Shown: piece by piece, positions 32,883 to 43,725 of the stretch
Layout: each line of letters begins with the position of its first letter
Position numbering within the stretch: position 1 is the stretch's first letter
Assembly (NCBI GenBank): GCA_024195585.1
Contig: SWBL01000102.1
Location: forward strand, 84,101-148,100
Direction of reading: 5' to 3'
DNA: 64,000 bases
Source: Aureobasidium sp. EXF-3400
Taxonomy: Eukaryota; Ascomycota; Dothideomycetes; Dothideales; Saccotheciaceae
The notes under the pieces: generated by a model
Database searches by the model: none
What the model was told of the DNA's origin: nothing
What the model saw: the letters and a program-made list of their open reading frames with translations, nothing else
Program-made: the position numbers and the translations under genes

Positions 32883-34222
32883 TCACGACAAAGCCAATTC
32901 ATCCTCGTCGGTCTTGAAAAGTGGATGTAACTCGAAATACTTGAGGAGCTGCTGGTACATGACAAGCATGGTGCCGCTTTGTACGCTCGTCCATACGAAG
33001 CGAGGACCTACACCTCTAAAAAGACCAGCAACACCCTCGTGCTTGTAGATGACCTTCAAGCCTGCAATGACATTCTCCGTCTCGAGAGCGATGGCGCTGT
33101 GGTTCTTCAAGACAGTTGAAGGTCCTCCTGTCGAGATGGGTCGTTTGGCGTCTTGTATCGAATGTGCTTGTCCGGTAGGTCTATGCGTTGTATTGGCCGG
33201 ACTGACAGCAGGACCAGTCTTGGAAGGCTGAGATACAGGTTTATGTGCAAACTCGGGGTCCAGTTGAGTTTGAATGCGCGTCTTGACCACATCAAGTGGA
33301 CATGTGATGACTCCAGCCATCCCTCCGGCGCTCGCACCAGTGAAGATCTCCAAGGGAAGGCCAATATCTTTGCTTCCCATCCAGGCTCTTGCAATTCTTT
33401 GCTCTTGTTCGTAGAATGCGAATTGCAGAGCGGAGAAAGGCAGGTCGCGTGCCAGTGTGGCTGAATAGCCAGAAAACATTTCTCTCCATCCTTCGACACG
33501 AACGATGGTTCTGAAAGCGTCCCAGGTGCCGTGGTAGTTGTAACCACTGTAGAAATATGGGTTGTTGTGTCGACCCTGTAATTGCAACCTGGTCTTGAGC
33601 ACCTCGGAAGGGACATACCAGGGAGAAGCGGCGAGATCGGCGAAGAAGCCTAGAGTCTTGTTAGTACGAAGGACATGACAGTATATCATATATGAGGCGT
33701 CTTACCAGAGGTGAAATATGCGACAGAGGGGTTGACACCCCAGTCGATCATGGCGCGCTTGGAATACTCGTAGGCGCCAAAGAAGGTCATGGTACCAGTG
33801 AAGGATCCAAGAAAAGCAGGAGTCACACCTCCATAGAGACCTCGTACCAGACCCTCCTGACGCCAGATGGTGCGGTATGTCAAGCCCATGGAAGTGTATT
33901 TTGGCGGCATGTGAGGATCACCCTGCTGCCTTGTCTTGACTGTATCGAGCGAGTGCATGAGCATGTCGCCCATCAGACCACCGATACCTCCAGCAAGCAT
34001 TGCCTAAATTCAGTCAACCCTGATTGCTGTTGGCGTGTCGTCGTCCAGACTAACATGAATATATGGCGGGCGGGCCGCATCTAGGTCGTCTTCTTCCATG
34101 ATTGACTCCGGGTGGACTATTGTTGCTTGGTTGAGCCGATCCTGTGCCGCCGTCTCTGTCGGAGCATAATGTGAAATGGTGTCGGACGGAAACAGGTATT
34201 CAGCCACGCGGGCTAATACCAT
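32883..34222 (-). CDS. Mitochondrial carrier, Mme1/YMR166C-type
   Basis: 410 aa in three exons: 34222-34055, 34003-33706 and 33649-32883. The mature part aligns in character with yeast YMR166C (Mme1, reported mitochondrial Mg2+ exporter): MLAGGIGGLMGDMLMHSLD, then VPSEVLKTRLQLQGRHNNP, ARDLPFSALQFAFYE, CPLDVVKTRIQTQL and GVGPRFVWTSVQSG. As in that subfamily the first signature has His instead of Pro (HSLDTVKTRQQG). An insert of about 60 residues between the last two repeats is Ser/Pro/Thr-rich and longer than usual. Residues 1-56 are a non-conserved N-terminal extension; the exact ATG is uncertain. Inner mitochondrial membrane. Confidence 0.88.
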
Positions 34223-34847
34223 GGGAGCCTTCGGAGGCGCCTTCGTATGCGCTTGCCAGATGTCGCGAGGGGGGTCGATTGGAGCGAACGTAGGTATGCA
34301 GGCGGCTAGTAGTAGAGCGTATTTTGGAAGGCGGTGTATATATCAAAATGTACAGGTCTCTGCTCGTCTCTTGTCTGCCTTCTCAACTTTCTTTGAGCCT
34401 TCTGCACTCGGCGTCATGCTTCTTGGCAAGCAATCGCCTCTGCACTCCCGCTCCCGTGCGCCGACCCTCCGCCGACTGCCTTGTCTTGACCTCGAGTGCT
34501 CTGAGACACACATGTATCCTCAACTGATCTTCTATTTCAACTCAAAGACGAATACTGGTGTGCCTTCAGTGGAGAGCTCAATAGTACTGTCTGTATAGCA
34601 ATCAAGCTCATAGCAGATCACATGGTCAGCTCACTCTTAGTACAATGCCAAGACACTCCGTTGCTTTTGCTACTCCCGCACTGTTTACTTTACCTCACTC
34701 AAAGCTGCTCTTTGACGACGCGTCTCTACACCACTCGCGTTTTCCTTTTCCAACACTTTGCTCGCCACATACCTCTTTAAATACTTCCATCTCACCAGAT
34801 ATCTGATCGCCTCAGTCACGCGACTCTGATCATCGTATTTTCGCATC
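34223..34847. other. Divergent promoter, carrier / membrane protein genes
   Basis: About 620 bp between two divergent genes. It contains CT-rich runs on the plus strand near 34680-34820 that suit the leader of the gene at 34848. No other gene was recognised. Confidence 0.45.
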
Positions 34848-36031
34848 ATGCCCACCTGGTTGTCTTCGCACCGCAAAGCTGAACTAGCCGAGCTTGCTGG
34901 CCAAGCCGGAATCGACGAGTATGCATACCAAACGCGTCGATTTTCATCATTTTTCTGATTCTTGTAGCGTTTCCGATCTTCGTAAAGACCAAATCGTCGC
35001 TCTTCTCGACGAGCAACTCATAAGTAACGCGATTACACACTCTGCCAATCCTTCTTTCGAGGGCTATTATGCTCGTAGGGGCTCTCCCACAAAACGCGAG
35101 TTGGGCTCGACTCCTGCTGCTGATGCAGAATTGACTCGATCTGCTACTCGAAGACGCGCCCCGCGCATCAAGGGTGAATCTAGCGTGTAAGTCATTTCTC
35201 AGCTTTATTGTACCATATTCCGTCTCATGGCTATTCGTTAGCGAACCCATATCATCGCCTACTGCAGCTACCGGTAGGCGCATTGCTCGCGCCGTAGTTG
35301 TGTCGACTCCCGCCAGAGTCGAGGCACCCAGACTCGTAGAACCTGCGATCGAGGAACCACGCCTCGAAGACTCGCTGCTTCTCAGCCCTCCACGCATGGC
35401 ACTTCCTCCTTCGCCTGCTGTTGTGACCGATGTCATTGAAGAGCAAACTGCTCGTATCTCTGAAGGCATGAACAAGCTTTGGACTGCAACAGGGATCATG
35501 GACATGCTCCACGAGGCTCGCCTTGACCTCTCATCTGTCACCGGCATCCACTTTACAATTCTCCTTCTTGAGTCCGCAGCACTTCATTACGAAACTGTCC
35601 CATGGAAGTTCGCTTTTGACTTCCCAAGTCTGTTCGGGTTCCCTAGCTTCGCGGTGTTCCTGCCGGACATCTTTGTGTTCCTTACTCATCACTACTGGGC
35701 GCCCTCGTTACTGTGGGCGACGATGAATTTCTGGACCCCGCTCGCGACTGGCTGGCTGTTCAATTTGTCTCTCAAGCTTAAGAAGAAGGACGGGTTTGAA
35801 GATTACAGACCCGTCTATCGCATTGATCCTTTGATGTTCAGTATCGCCAAAGCTCTCATGTCTTGGATGGTTTATGCTCAGGGTAACAGACTCTACGGAA
35901 CCTTTGCCGAGCAGACCGTCAAGACGGTCGAGAACGCTATGCCTTATGGCTACAGCGGTGCTATGGTTGCAGCATACATCGGTATCGCCACCAGTATCTG
36001 GGATGGTATCCAGAACAAGAAGAGGGTTTAA
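34848..36031 (+). CDS. Multi-pass membrane protein with possible HeH/SAP-like N-terminus
   Basis: 359 aa in three exons: 34848-34918, 34968-35186 and 35242-36031. The N-terminal ~40 residues (KAELAELAGQAGI.. then DLRKDQIVALLDEQL) resemble the short helix-extended-helix fold of SAP/HeH/LEM-type modules. A Ser/Arg-rich linker follows. From about residue 190 there are three or four hydrophobic segments (IHFTILLLESAALHY, FAVFLPDIFVFLTHHYW, MFSIAKALMSWMVYA, MVAAYIGIATSIW). The C-terminus is KKRV, a KKxx-type ER retrieval signal. Together these suggest an ER or nuclear-envelope protein. I do not recognise a characterised orthologue; the HeH assignment is tentative. Confidence 0.75.
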
Positions 36032-36535
36032 AGCATTCTTGTCTAGGGCTCACGCCCGTCTGAAATGTGCCTATCAATGATCCACCCTTCATTTGATAAC
36101 ACTGTAGAGTAACAGTGGCGGTCCTCGTCCTGATCCCACAGGGAGACAGGATGAGCGTGTCATACGTTATACTGTACACCATACTGCTATTCGATATGCT
36201 GGTTGAGAGGGCTATTGGCGTTACTGAGGGTGGTCGGATTGGGCATCGGCTGGCGATTTGTTGGACTGCGCTTCCCTTCTACTCGAGTCTTGCGGTTATG
36301 TAGTCATTTTTAGGTATCTATGAATTTGAATGAGATTAAACATCGACTCATGTTTGACTGTGAAATGTACCATTGTTGCAGAGTGCTGGGCAAGGCGGTC
36401 GTTTCAATTGCGACGGGAAGTCCCGCACCCAAAAACTTCTCAAGGCTTCCATCTCAAGCGCATCCGATTCAGGGTCCAGAGAAATATTGTTGCAGAACAT
36501 CTGCAATTCGAAAACACCACACGTCAGTCACAACC
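36032..36535. other. Intergenic region before TTC27/Emw1 gene
   Basis: A short frame continues across 36320-36535 into the next gene, but that part lacks conserved character and is taken as 5'UTR. A frame at 36115-36303 (62 codons, hydrophobic) is not supported otherwise. Confidence 0.4.
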
Positions 36536-39379
36536 ATGGCCGACGCCCTACAAACTCTCTTCCGCAGGTCTCTTCCTGACGAGATTTCAACCCAGTTGAC
36601 GGATCGACTCTCGGAACTGGAATCTGGTGATTTTTCCGCCCTGCTACAATCCGAAGATGCACAAGAACTTCTTGGACACAGCCCAAATTCGGGACTGAAT
36701 GAGACAAAACTGAAGGATTGTGCGACATGGAACGAATTTATCTCGATTCGCTTGAGCAAGCTTCTCGCCAATGACGAAGAGAATGCAACATACAAGCAGA
36801 GTCTTTTCTTTATCATCGGATATGCCGCTCTGCTTGCCTTCTTACAGTCCAATGCTACTGGTCCTCCCCTCCCTTTCACACCTTCAAAAACTGTCTTACC
36901 GCAGGGCGTGGCTGAGGATAAGCAGCAAGTGAATGCCTTGCGTCGCCAGCTTATCGACAGCCTTGCGGTTGATGGTATCGCAGCATACAGATTGACACCC
37001 AACATTGAACTTCTCTGCCTGGCAAATGTAATCATCAGCAATCCAGAAATTCTCGAAAACGTCTCGGTCTCGAGGTGGGCTAAGCTGAGAGTGACCTTCA
37101 TGCACCAGAGACTGTTGTCGGAGGATTGCGGAACATTGCAGGACAAGATTTTCGCAGATGTCGACGCAGTGCAGGAGAAGTTCTTTGACGTTTCACACAA
37201 AAACAAGTCGAAAGCAAGTAACGATGATGCAAAGGTCGAGTTCCTGCTTGAGCGCGCCAGTATTCAGACCTTCTATGGCCTAGACAAGAAGGCCAGAAGT
37301 GACCTCGACGAGGCAGCAGCTGAGCAGGATTTCCAATTCGCCTTGACTGGTATTATGGGAAGGAGAACCAAGTTCCAACAGCACGACGTGAGTCAGCTGG
37401 TCGTGCTTGCCAAAAGTGCACGCGATGCAGAGGAAGCCAAGGACGTGAAGTCTTCGGAGATTCAGCAAACGGAAGGCGCCACCAGCGGTCCGAAGAACCT
37501 GGATCTCAACGATGACACCCTTTTGGAGAGCATCTCCTTCACTGAAAAGCCGACACTCAACTTGGATGTACAGACCAAGGAATCTTTATCACCCGCATTA
37601 GCTGAACTAGATCCTTCGAACCAGCCGAAGCTATTACCATTGGACTCTATCATTTTGCTCGCTCTTGCATCTTCTATCACAAACACATCCCCCGCCAACG
37701 GTCTCACAAGAGAAGAGACTCTGCCATATGCTACTCGTGTTTTGGAAGGTGGCAGTTCGAACTGGCAAGTCTACACCCAGGGTCTGCTCGTTCGCAGCAG
37801 AATGGAGGGCTATAGATCTAGAACGATTGAGCGCGGTCTTTTGCAGTTGCAAGCAGTTGTCGATCAAGTCATTGCCGACACGACAGAGACACCCGCAGAC
37901 GGTAGCACAGACGTGACGGCCACCAGCTTCTTGCGCAAGGGCGAGAGTGAGGATTCTGCTCCGGCTTCTGAGAGATTACGATACATCTTCCAGATTGCTG
38001 CGCCTACTCGATGGGAGCTTGAAGGAGAATTGGCTCAAAGATGGGTTGCGCTGGGTGGTCTTCGTTCAGCACTCGACATTTACATCCGTTTGGAGATGTG
38101 GGCCGAAGCTGCACTTTGTTATGCTGCTACTGAGAAAGAGGAGACAGCAAAGAGAATGGTTCGCCGCCAACTCTTCCATGCCACCAACAACGGGGACGAA
38201 GAGAATGCTGGAGACGAGGAGACCTGGGAAGGACCTGAGAGACAACCACCGCCGGCTGATGCAGCACGTCTGTACTGTATCATTGGTGACCTTGATCAAG
38301 ATGCTTCTATGTTCGAAAAGGCATGGGAGGTCTCGGGCCAGCGCTACGCTCGTGCTCAACGGTCATTAGGTCGCATGTACATTGGCCAACGCGATATGAT
38401 CAAGGCTGCTGATGCGTACGCTAAGAGCTTGAAAGCGAATCAGCTGAATCATGCTTCGTGGTTTGCCATGGGTTGCTGTTTGTTGGAGCTTGCACAATTT
38501 GAGAAGGCTGCCGAAGCCTTCTCCCGTACCGTTCAGCTCGAAGAGTCAGACGCAGAAGCATGGAGCAATCTGGCTGCAGCCCTGCTCAAGAACCAAGCCC
38601 CTACTGCCAATGATGAAACCACCGCGCCTGCGGTCGAGCTCGCCGAGGACGAAGATGAATCTATGGCTCCTCAGCCCAAGAAGGCTGATCCCCAGCAGAA
38701 CAGAAAGGACGCTCTTCGCGCACTCAAGCGTGCCGCTACCCTCAAACACGATAGCCACCGTATCTGGGAGAACCTTCTAATCGTTGCCGCCTCTCTTTCA
38801 CCTCCAGATTACGACACAGTATTGACAGCTCAACGTCACATCATCGACCTCCGTTCAAAGACAAGTGGCGAGTCGTGCATCGATGTTGAAATCATGGAAC
38901 ACATGATCCGTCACGTCATCGTTTTGAACGACGAGTACGATCCAGCAAAGCCCGGCTTCGAGCGTCTACTGGTCGAGATGTTTGACAAGAAGATTGTACC
39001 CCTGATCACCTCATCTCGCGAGCTGTGGCAACTATACGCCAAACTCTGCCTCTGGCGCAAAAAGCCAACTACCGCATTGGATGCTAATGAAAAGGCATGG
39101 AGAGCAGTGAGCAGTCAACCCGGCTGGGAGACTGAGAGCGAAGACCGCTGGAATGTTGTCGTAGAAGCAACAATAGATTTGTGTGATGCCTACGAGAGTC
39201 TTGGTCAGATGGAGAAGACTGAGGGTATGGCTGCTGGAAGTGGTGCATTGGTCGCCAAAGACTGGAAGTTCAAGGCAAGAAGTGCCATTAGGTCTATTAT
39301 GGGCAAAGGAAAGGATTGTTGGGAAGACACGGATGGCTGGGAGAGGCTGAAGGAGGCTCTTGATGGATTGCGTGGTTGA
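36536..39379 (+). CDS. TPR protein, TTC27/Emw1 family
   Basis: 947 aa from ATG 36536 (context CAACC-ATG-GC), single exon. The frame is open a further 72 codons upstream, but without family character. The block RWELEGELAQRWVALGGL (about residue 490) with the following alpha-helical LEMWAEAALCYAAT and RMVRRQLF is diagnostic for the TTC27/Emw1 family. TPR units occupy about residues 600-685 (RSLGRMYIGQRDMIKAADAY, then SWFAMGCCLLELAQFEKA). An acidic insert after the TPRs (EDEDESMAPQPKK) is followed by a helical C-terminal domain. Emw1 is essential in fission yeast for cell-wall integrity; the human homologue is a cytosolic/nuclear chaperone-like factor. Confidence 0.9.
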   Translation: MADALQTLFRRSLPDEISTQLTDRLSELESGDFSALLQSEDAQELLGHSPNSGLNETKLKDCATWNEFISIRLSKLLANDEENATYKQSLFFIIGYAALLAFLQSNATGPPLPFTPSKTVLPQGVAEDKQQVNALRRQLIDSLAVDGIAAYRLTPNIELLCLANVIISNPEILENVSVSRWAKLRVTFMHQRLLSEDCGTLQDKIFADVDAVQEKFFDVSHKNKSKASNDDAKVEFLLERASIQTFYGLDKKARSDLDEAAAEQDFQFALTGIMGRRTKFQQHDVSQLVVLAKSARDAEEAKDVKSSEIQQTEGATSGPKNLDLNDDTLLESISFTEKPTLNLDVQTKESLSPALAELDPSNQPKLLPLDSIILLALASSITNTSPANGLTREETLPYATRVLEGGSSNWQVYTQGLLVRSRMEGYRSRTIERGLLQLQAVVDQVIADTTETPADGSTDVTATSFLRKGESEDSAPASERLRYIFQIAAPTRWELEGELAQRWVALGGLRSALDIYIRLEMWAEAALCYAATEKEETAKRMVRRQLFHATNNGDEENAGDEETWEGPERQPPPADAARLYCIIGDLDQDASMFEKAWEVSGQRYARAQRSLGRMYIGQRDMIKAADAYAKSLKANQLNHASWFAMGCCLLELAQFEKAAEAFSRTVQLEESDAEAWSNLAAALLKNQAPTANDETTAPAVELAEDEDESMAPQPKKADPQQNRKDALRALKRAATLKHDSHRIWENLLIVAASLSPPDYDTVLTAQRHIIDLRSKTSGESCIDVEIMEHMIRHVIVLNDEYDPAKPGFERLLVEMFDKKIVPLITSSRELWQLYAKLCLWRKKPTTALDANEKAWRAVSSQPGWETESEDRWNVVVEATIDLCDAYESLGQMEKTEGMAAGSGALVAKDWKFKARSAIRSIMGKGKDCWEDTDGWERLKEALDGLRG

Positions 39380-39966
39380 ACGTAACATGTAGACACACTG
39401 TTCATGACTGCTTTTCAACTTCTTCTGGTTTGGGTGAATGATGATTTATGATGAATGCTGCACCCAAGTTGGGGCTTTGACTTCTCACTTTCCGTTACCA
39501 AACTCTCACCTCCAGAAACAGCTGACCACGACCGAAGTCATAGTACATTCCAGAATCAGAATCGTCGCCCACGAGATGATGCAAAGCAGCATCATCTCAA
39601 TGGAGTCCACCAGCTCCTTCACTGTGCCTTTTGGCAACTTCTCATCGTTGAAAAAAGTGCGTGTCTTGGGAGAGCAGAATTACTAGGCTTTTGAGTCAAT
39701 AGCGGATACTAGCTTATACCTGTAGAAGTGATGGTTCATCTGGGATGGACCTCACCGTGATTTTCGACAGAGAGCTATGATTCAACACATCTGGCGAGAC
39801 GGAGTTGTGAGTTGGCTTGTGCTATCACATTCACAAGGTTGATTCTACTGTACACTGGCAGCGACGAGAGGAGTGGAAAGTAGAAAAATCATCCATCGTC
39901 TATACAACCATATATTCATCCAAGACTCCCCCACCCAGTCCATGACCAAAATCCCGTGACCAGTCT
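39380..39966. other. Intergenic region between convergent genes
   Basis: 3' flanks of the TTC27 gene (plus) and the condensin gene (minus). Only short non-conserved frames are present. Confidence 0.45.
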
Positions 39967-42436
39967 CTAAACATTATCCGCAGCATTGAAACTATCATCT
40001 TTCCTGCATATCAACTCTTCAAAGCCTTCTTGATTTTCAATCACCAGACCCTTTTCGTTGGCAAGATGTAAGAGACAGATAAAGCCGAAACTGGTGCTGA
40101 TGTCTGATAATTGTTGTTGAGGATATACGTGTCGCAGATTATTCATCACGTCTGTGAATTTGAAGGTTCCTTGTTCTGATATATCGACGGTGGGTGGCGG
40201 TGCTTTTGATGGCGCATGGGAAGGTTCGACCTGTAGATTTGTTAGAGCCTTTTGATGAGGGAAGAGCGATGAAAGAACTTACCTCGAATCCAATGCCTCG
40301 CCACATTTCTTCTTTCAGTCGTCGTACATCCACCTTTTTCGCTACACGTGCATATTGTACGTATTCGGGTCGCAGGCGTCTGCTTTGTGTGATGAGATTT
40401 GAGCCAAATGCGGTTTCTTGACTGCTGGGAGGTAGACTGTTAGGTACCCCTGACTGTGCAGCGTCGAAAGCGTCGGCAGGTGGCAGCATCTCTTGCGCAT
40501 CTGCAAAATCGTCATCGTCGTCTGCAGCTCCGGCTGCGACACCTAGACCGTCGTCTTGGAAAAAGTTGGCGTCGTAATCGCCTCGTGCGCCTTCCTCGTC
40601 GATAGGCTGTGGCTCGGCTAGACCTTGAGCGTTTGCCCAGTATGCTTCGTCGACATCGCCATGTTGGAATTGCTCGACTCCTCCACGAAGTTGTTGTTGT
40701 GCTGATTTTCGTGATCCCATGCGAGCTTTAGGCTTGAGGAAAAGTCGTAGTAGATCGCGCGAGCTGAAGTGCTTGTCGTCGGGTAGTAGATTGCGAGTCT
40801 TGCTCTTCCAGTCCTTCTTCGGTAGACTGATAGTCGCGTTCGAGGGTGCTGGTGTGTAGAGCAGATCCGCAAGCTGTCGGTTCATAGGGCTCATGAAATC
40901 GATCTCAAACGGCTCTTTCTCCTTCTTCTTTGTCGTTGCGGGCGTCGCTTTTGCGGCATCCTTGATCTTCCTGATTTTCCAGTGCTCCGGACCTGCCCAG
41001 TTCTTTTGCAGTGCTTGGTCGAAATAGCTGAGGATGTTTTCGTGCTCGTCACCACGATGCGCAAGAGTGACACCAAATTGATTGCCATTTGAGTCGAATC
41101 CACCCACCTCACCGCCCTCTGCATCGACACCAACGCCGGCGTCGACATCAGCACCCTCATCATGAGGTCGGAGTTGAGGCTCGACATGTGCTTCCTTGAC
41201 CCACGCCTCACCACCTTCTCCGAAACCAGCATCAATGGGGATATCAAAGCCACCAAATGCACCGTCGTCATCATCGAAGCCAACTGCATCATCGTCGCCC
41301 AGCACAATGCCGGAGCGAGCATCATCATGGTCCTCCTCTTCTTTTTGGGCGCGCCAGTCTTCGGGAGCCTTCAAGAAGGGTAGGTCCATCGAGGCACTGC
41401 CGCCGCCGAGTTCGAATGACTTGAGAGATGGACAAATGTCTTGTGAGTCGAGTTTTGAGAGATCCGGGAAGAATCGCGCAGCCAGTCCAGAGATGTCGAT
41501 GGGTGCAGGCAGAGCGACCTTGACGTCTTCCTCGTCTGGCTTCTCTTCCTCTCCTACATCCATGCTGTCTCGTCGTGATTCGTCGTCGTCTTGGGTGTCG
41601 TCGCTGCTGTCGAAAACAATTCTTCCAGTGTTGTCGATTGAGAGATGGTTGAGCAACAAGCCCTTTGCACCCCCCTCGTCGAAGTCAGCCGAGGCCTTTT
41701 TGAACAGAGGGTCGACTGAAAATTCGAGTTCCATCTTCTTCAGCTGCAATTGGGCAAAGGAGGTTGCGAGGGTGGCCTCTGAGCGGTGTGACTTCTTCTT
41801 TGTCTTTTTCTTTGTGCCATCTTCGCCCTCTTCGTCTTCACCGTCTTCATTCTCTTGGTCATCAGCGTCGCCGCGCTTTTTCTTGTTGTTGCTGTCAGCA
41901 AGACCGCTCAGCAGCTTTCCAGTCTCGGTTGCGACGCTGTCGACTCTGCTAGTGTAGATTTTGACACAGCCGTCCAAGGTACAACTGGCTTTTTGGAAGT
42001 TAACGCCGTCGCCTTCTCTCAACAGGGACATGTCGTGGAAGTAGTCGATCAGAGCAAAGTTCCACGAGTTTGTAGCGTTGATCTTGTTGTCGGTGGCCAT
42101 CTTCATCCATTCTTCAAAGTTTGCCAGGATAGGAACACGCTTCATAGGCGTGACGGCACTTCCTCCGACATGGAAGGCTTCATCTTGACTTGGATTCCCG
42201 GTGGGAGTCTGAGGAGCCTCGGCGAGTTCGGCACCCAGAGACTTGCGTTTGCGAGCGGGCGATGCGGCGGCTTTGAGCGAATTCATGTGCATTTCGTGGA
42301 AAGCTTGACGGGACTGCAAGCGCTTTGCTTTTTCTTCGCGATCGTCGTTGAGTGGTATCTTAATGCCAGCAGATTTGTGAGGTGTCGCGGCTACGGGAGC
42401 ATTGGCGGCGGCGCCGCTCGCACGCACTCGGGGCAT
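39967..42436 (-). CDS. BRN1: Condensin complex non-SMC subunit Brn1/CAP-H (Barren)
   Basis: 805 aa in two exons: 42436-40283 and 40230-39967 (52-nt intron, GTAAGT..CTACAG). The start is followed by an N-terminal kleisin region with FEEWMKMATDNKINATNSWNF near residue 108 and KASCTLDGCVKIYTSRVDSV, both hallmark Barren sequences. The middle is highly acidic and Asp/Gly-rich. C-terminal landmarks are EIDFMSPMNRQLADLLYTP and VDVRRLKEEMWRGIGFE before the intron. The last exon supplies the winged-helix tail (GTFKFTDVMNNLRHVYPQQ, then SFGFICLLHLANEKGL) that binds the SMC head. Nuclear, essential for chromosome condensation. The second exon is easily missed because the first exon's frame stays open past its donor. 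Confidence 0.93.
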
Positions 42437-42653
42437 GGTGACGAGTTCGAGGTCGCCGGAGAATGCGAGATACGCAGCAGGCCGGTTGATCTGGCGAGCT
42501 GTACAGAGAGGTGGTTGATCGGGCGAGTACGAGGTTTTGCGACAATGATTGCTATCATCTGTGCCTGTCTCGACTCTCGACATCCGTGCGGTGCAAACAA
42601 ACATTGCAGTTGCGGGGAGCGCGTTTAGCCCTATTCAGCCACGTGGGCAATCG

Positions 42654-43412
42654 ATGCACAGCCACTTTTCCATCACCATCTACCATATCAATTTACCAGA
42701 CCACGAAGCGCAAAAAGTCCCTCTTCGCACTGAAACACTCGTCTTCCACATGTCTTCCGACACCTCGGAAATCCACTCAAATCCATGGGGTTGGGTCGTT
42801 TTCCGCACCAGCTACACACCGGAATCAGATCATCTATGGCCGCATGCAATTAGTCTAATCAATGCCTGGCTCCGTCACCAAACTCGAATCGCCTTGCGCA
42901 AATCTCATGAAGAGGACGACTACGACGAGACAATGGCGCGACTCGACCATGTGCTTATAGACGACCCATCAATAGACCATGCCACGTTCGACCAGCTACG
43001 TTCACGCTTCGTAGCCTGGCTAGCAACCCAAGATACCGACGACGAAGAAGGAGAGAAGAACCTCCCATTGCAACGCTATAAAAACTTTGTTGTCATCGAC
43101 GACATGGCGTTACAAAGGACCAAGGACGCTCCAAAGCCGGAAAATAGTCATGCTACGGCAAGAGAGAAACTAGCCCCGTACGTGAAGGTCGTCGCTGCTC
43201 AACATCAGGATGGCACAAGACTTCCACCAACAACCTCCGCGAGGTCTGACCGGAACGTGGATGAAGGCAAACTCTTCCCAGGCTACATGAAAGTCCCTAT
43301 CATTGATTTGCGCTTCTTGTGGGAGGAGAGTTTCACATATGATCTTCTAGATCTTTGTCCGAATAATTTCACCGACGAGCCTGACTGGTCAAAGCGGTAT
43401 GATTTGTTCTAA
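42654..43412 (+). CDS. Hypothetical conserved-looking fungal protein
   Basis: 252 aa from ATG 42654; the frame is open upstream, and Met at 42750 is a second candidate. I do not recognise a named family. The sequence looks folded: NPWGWVVFRTSYTPESDHLW near the N-terminus, a Glu/Asp-rich helix, YKNFVVIDDMALQR in the middle, and PGYMKVPIIDLRFLWEES before the C-terminal YDLLDLCPNNFTDEPDW. No signal peptide or membrane segment. It is divergent from the condensin gene with only about 220 bp between ATGs. Confidence 0.68.
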   Translation: MHSHFSITIYHINLPDHEAQKVPLRTETLVFHMSSDTSEIHSNPWGWVVFRTSYTPESDHLWPHAISLINAWLRHQTRIALRKSHEEDDYDETMARLDHVLIDDPSIDHATFDQLRSRFVAWLATQDTDDEEGEKNLPLQRYKNFVVIDDMALQRTKDAPKPENSHATAREKLAPYVKVVAAQHQDGTRLPPTTSARSDRNVDEGKLFPGYMKVPIIDLRFLWEESFTYDLLDLCPNNFTDEPDWSKRYDLF

Positions 43413-43725
43413 GCCGTGTACTATATTCGTGATTGTGATATGGTGTGGGTGAATAGCGGAACGAGGAGGATCCCAGATATGTATACTAGGTATGTTGAAT
43501 GTGGAGTGGCGTCGCACAGCCACAGATTACCATTCAGCGTCATCGTCTATCTCAGTTGCCGTGTCTGTCTGTGTGCCCTGCTGAACCTGCTATACCATTT
43601 CTCGGTGTGCTGCGTCATTTCTAACACCAATCATGCTACCTTGACCCCCGACCTCCGAACTTTGACATCGACTATCCTTCCAACTTGCGACCGACCAACC
43701 ATCCCGGTATGCGACACGGCGCGCA
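43413..43725. other. Short intergenic spacer
   Basis: Terminator region of the preceding gene and promoter of the exchanger gene. A pyrimidine-rich leader occupies about 43600-43725. Confidence 0.4.

Noticed and set aside
36320..36535. N-terminal extension of the TTC27/Emw1 frame by 72 codons
   Set aside because: No family similarity, Cys/His-rich random character, and a better ATG context at 36536.
41196..42628. Two long plus-strand frames (253 and 257 codons)
   Set aside because: Antisense of the acidic Asp/Gly-rich middle and N-terminus of the condensin subunit; low-complexity Ser-rich shadow.
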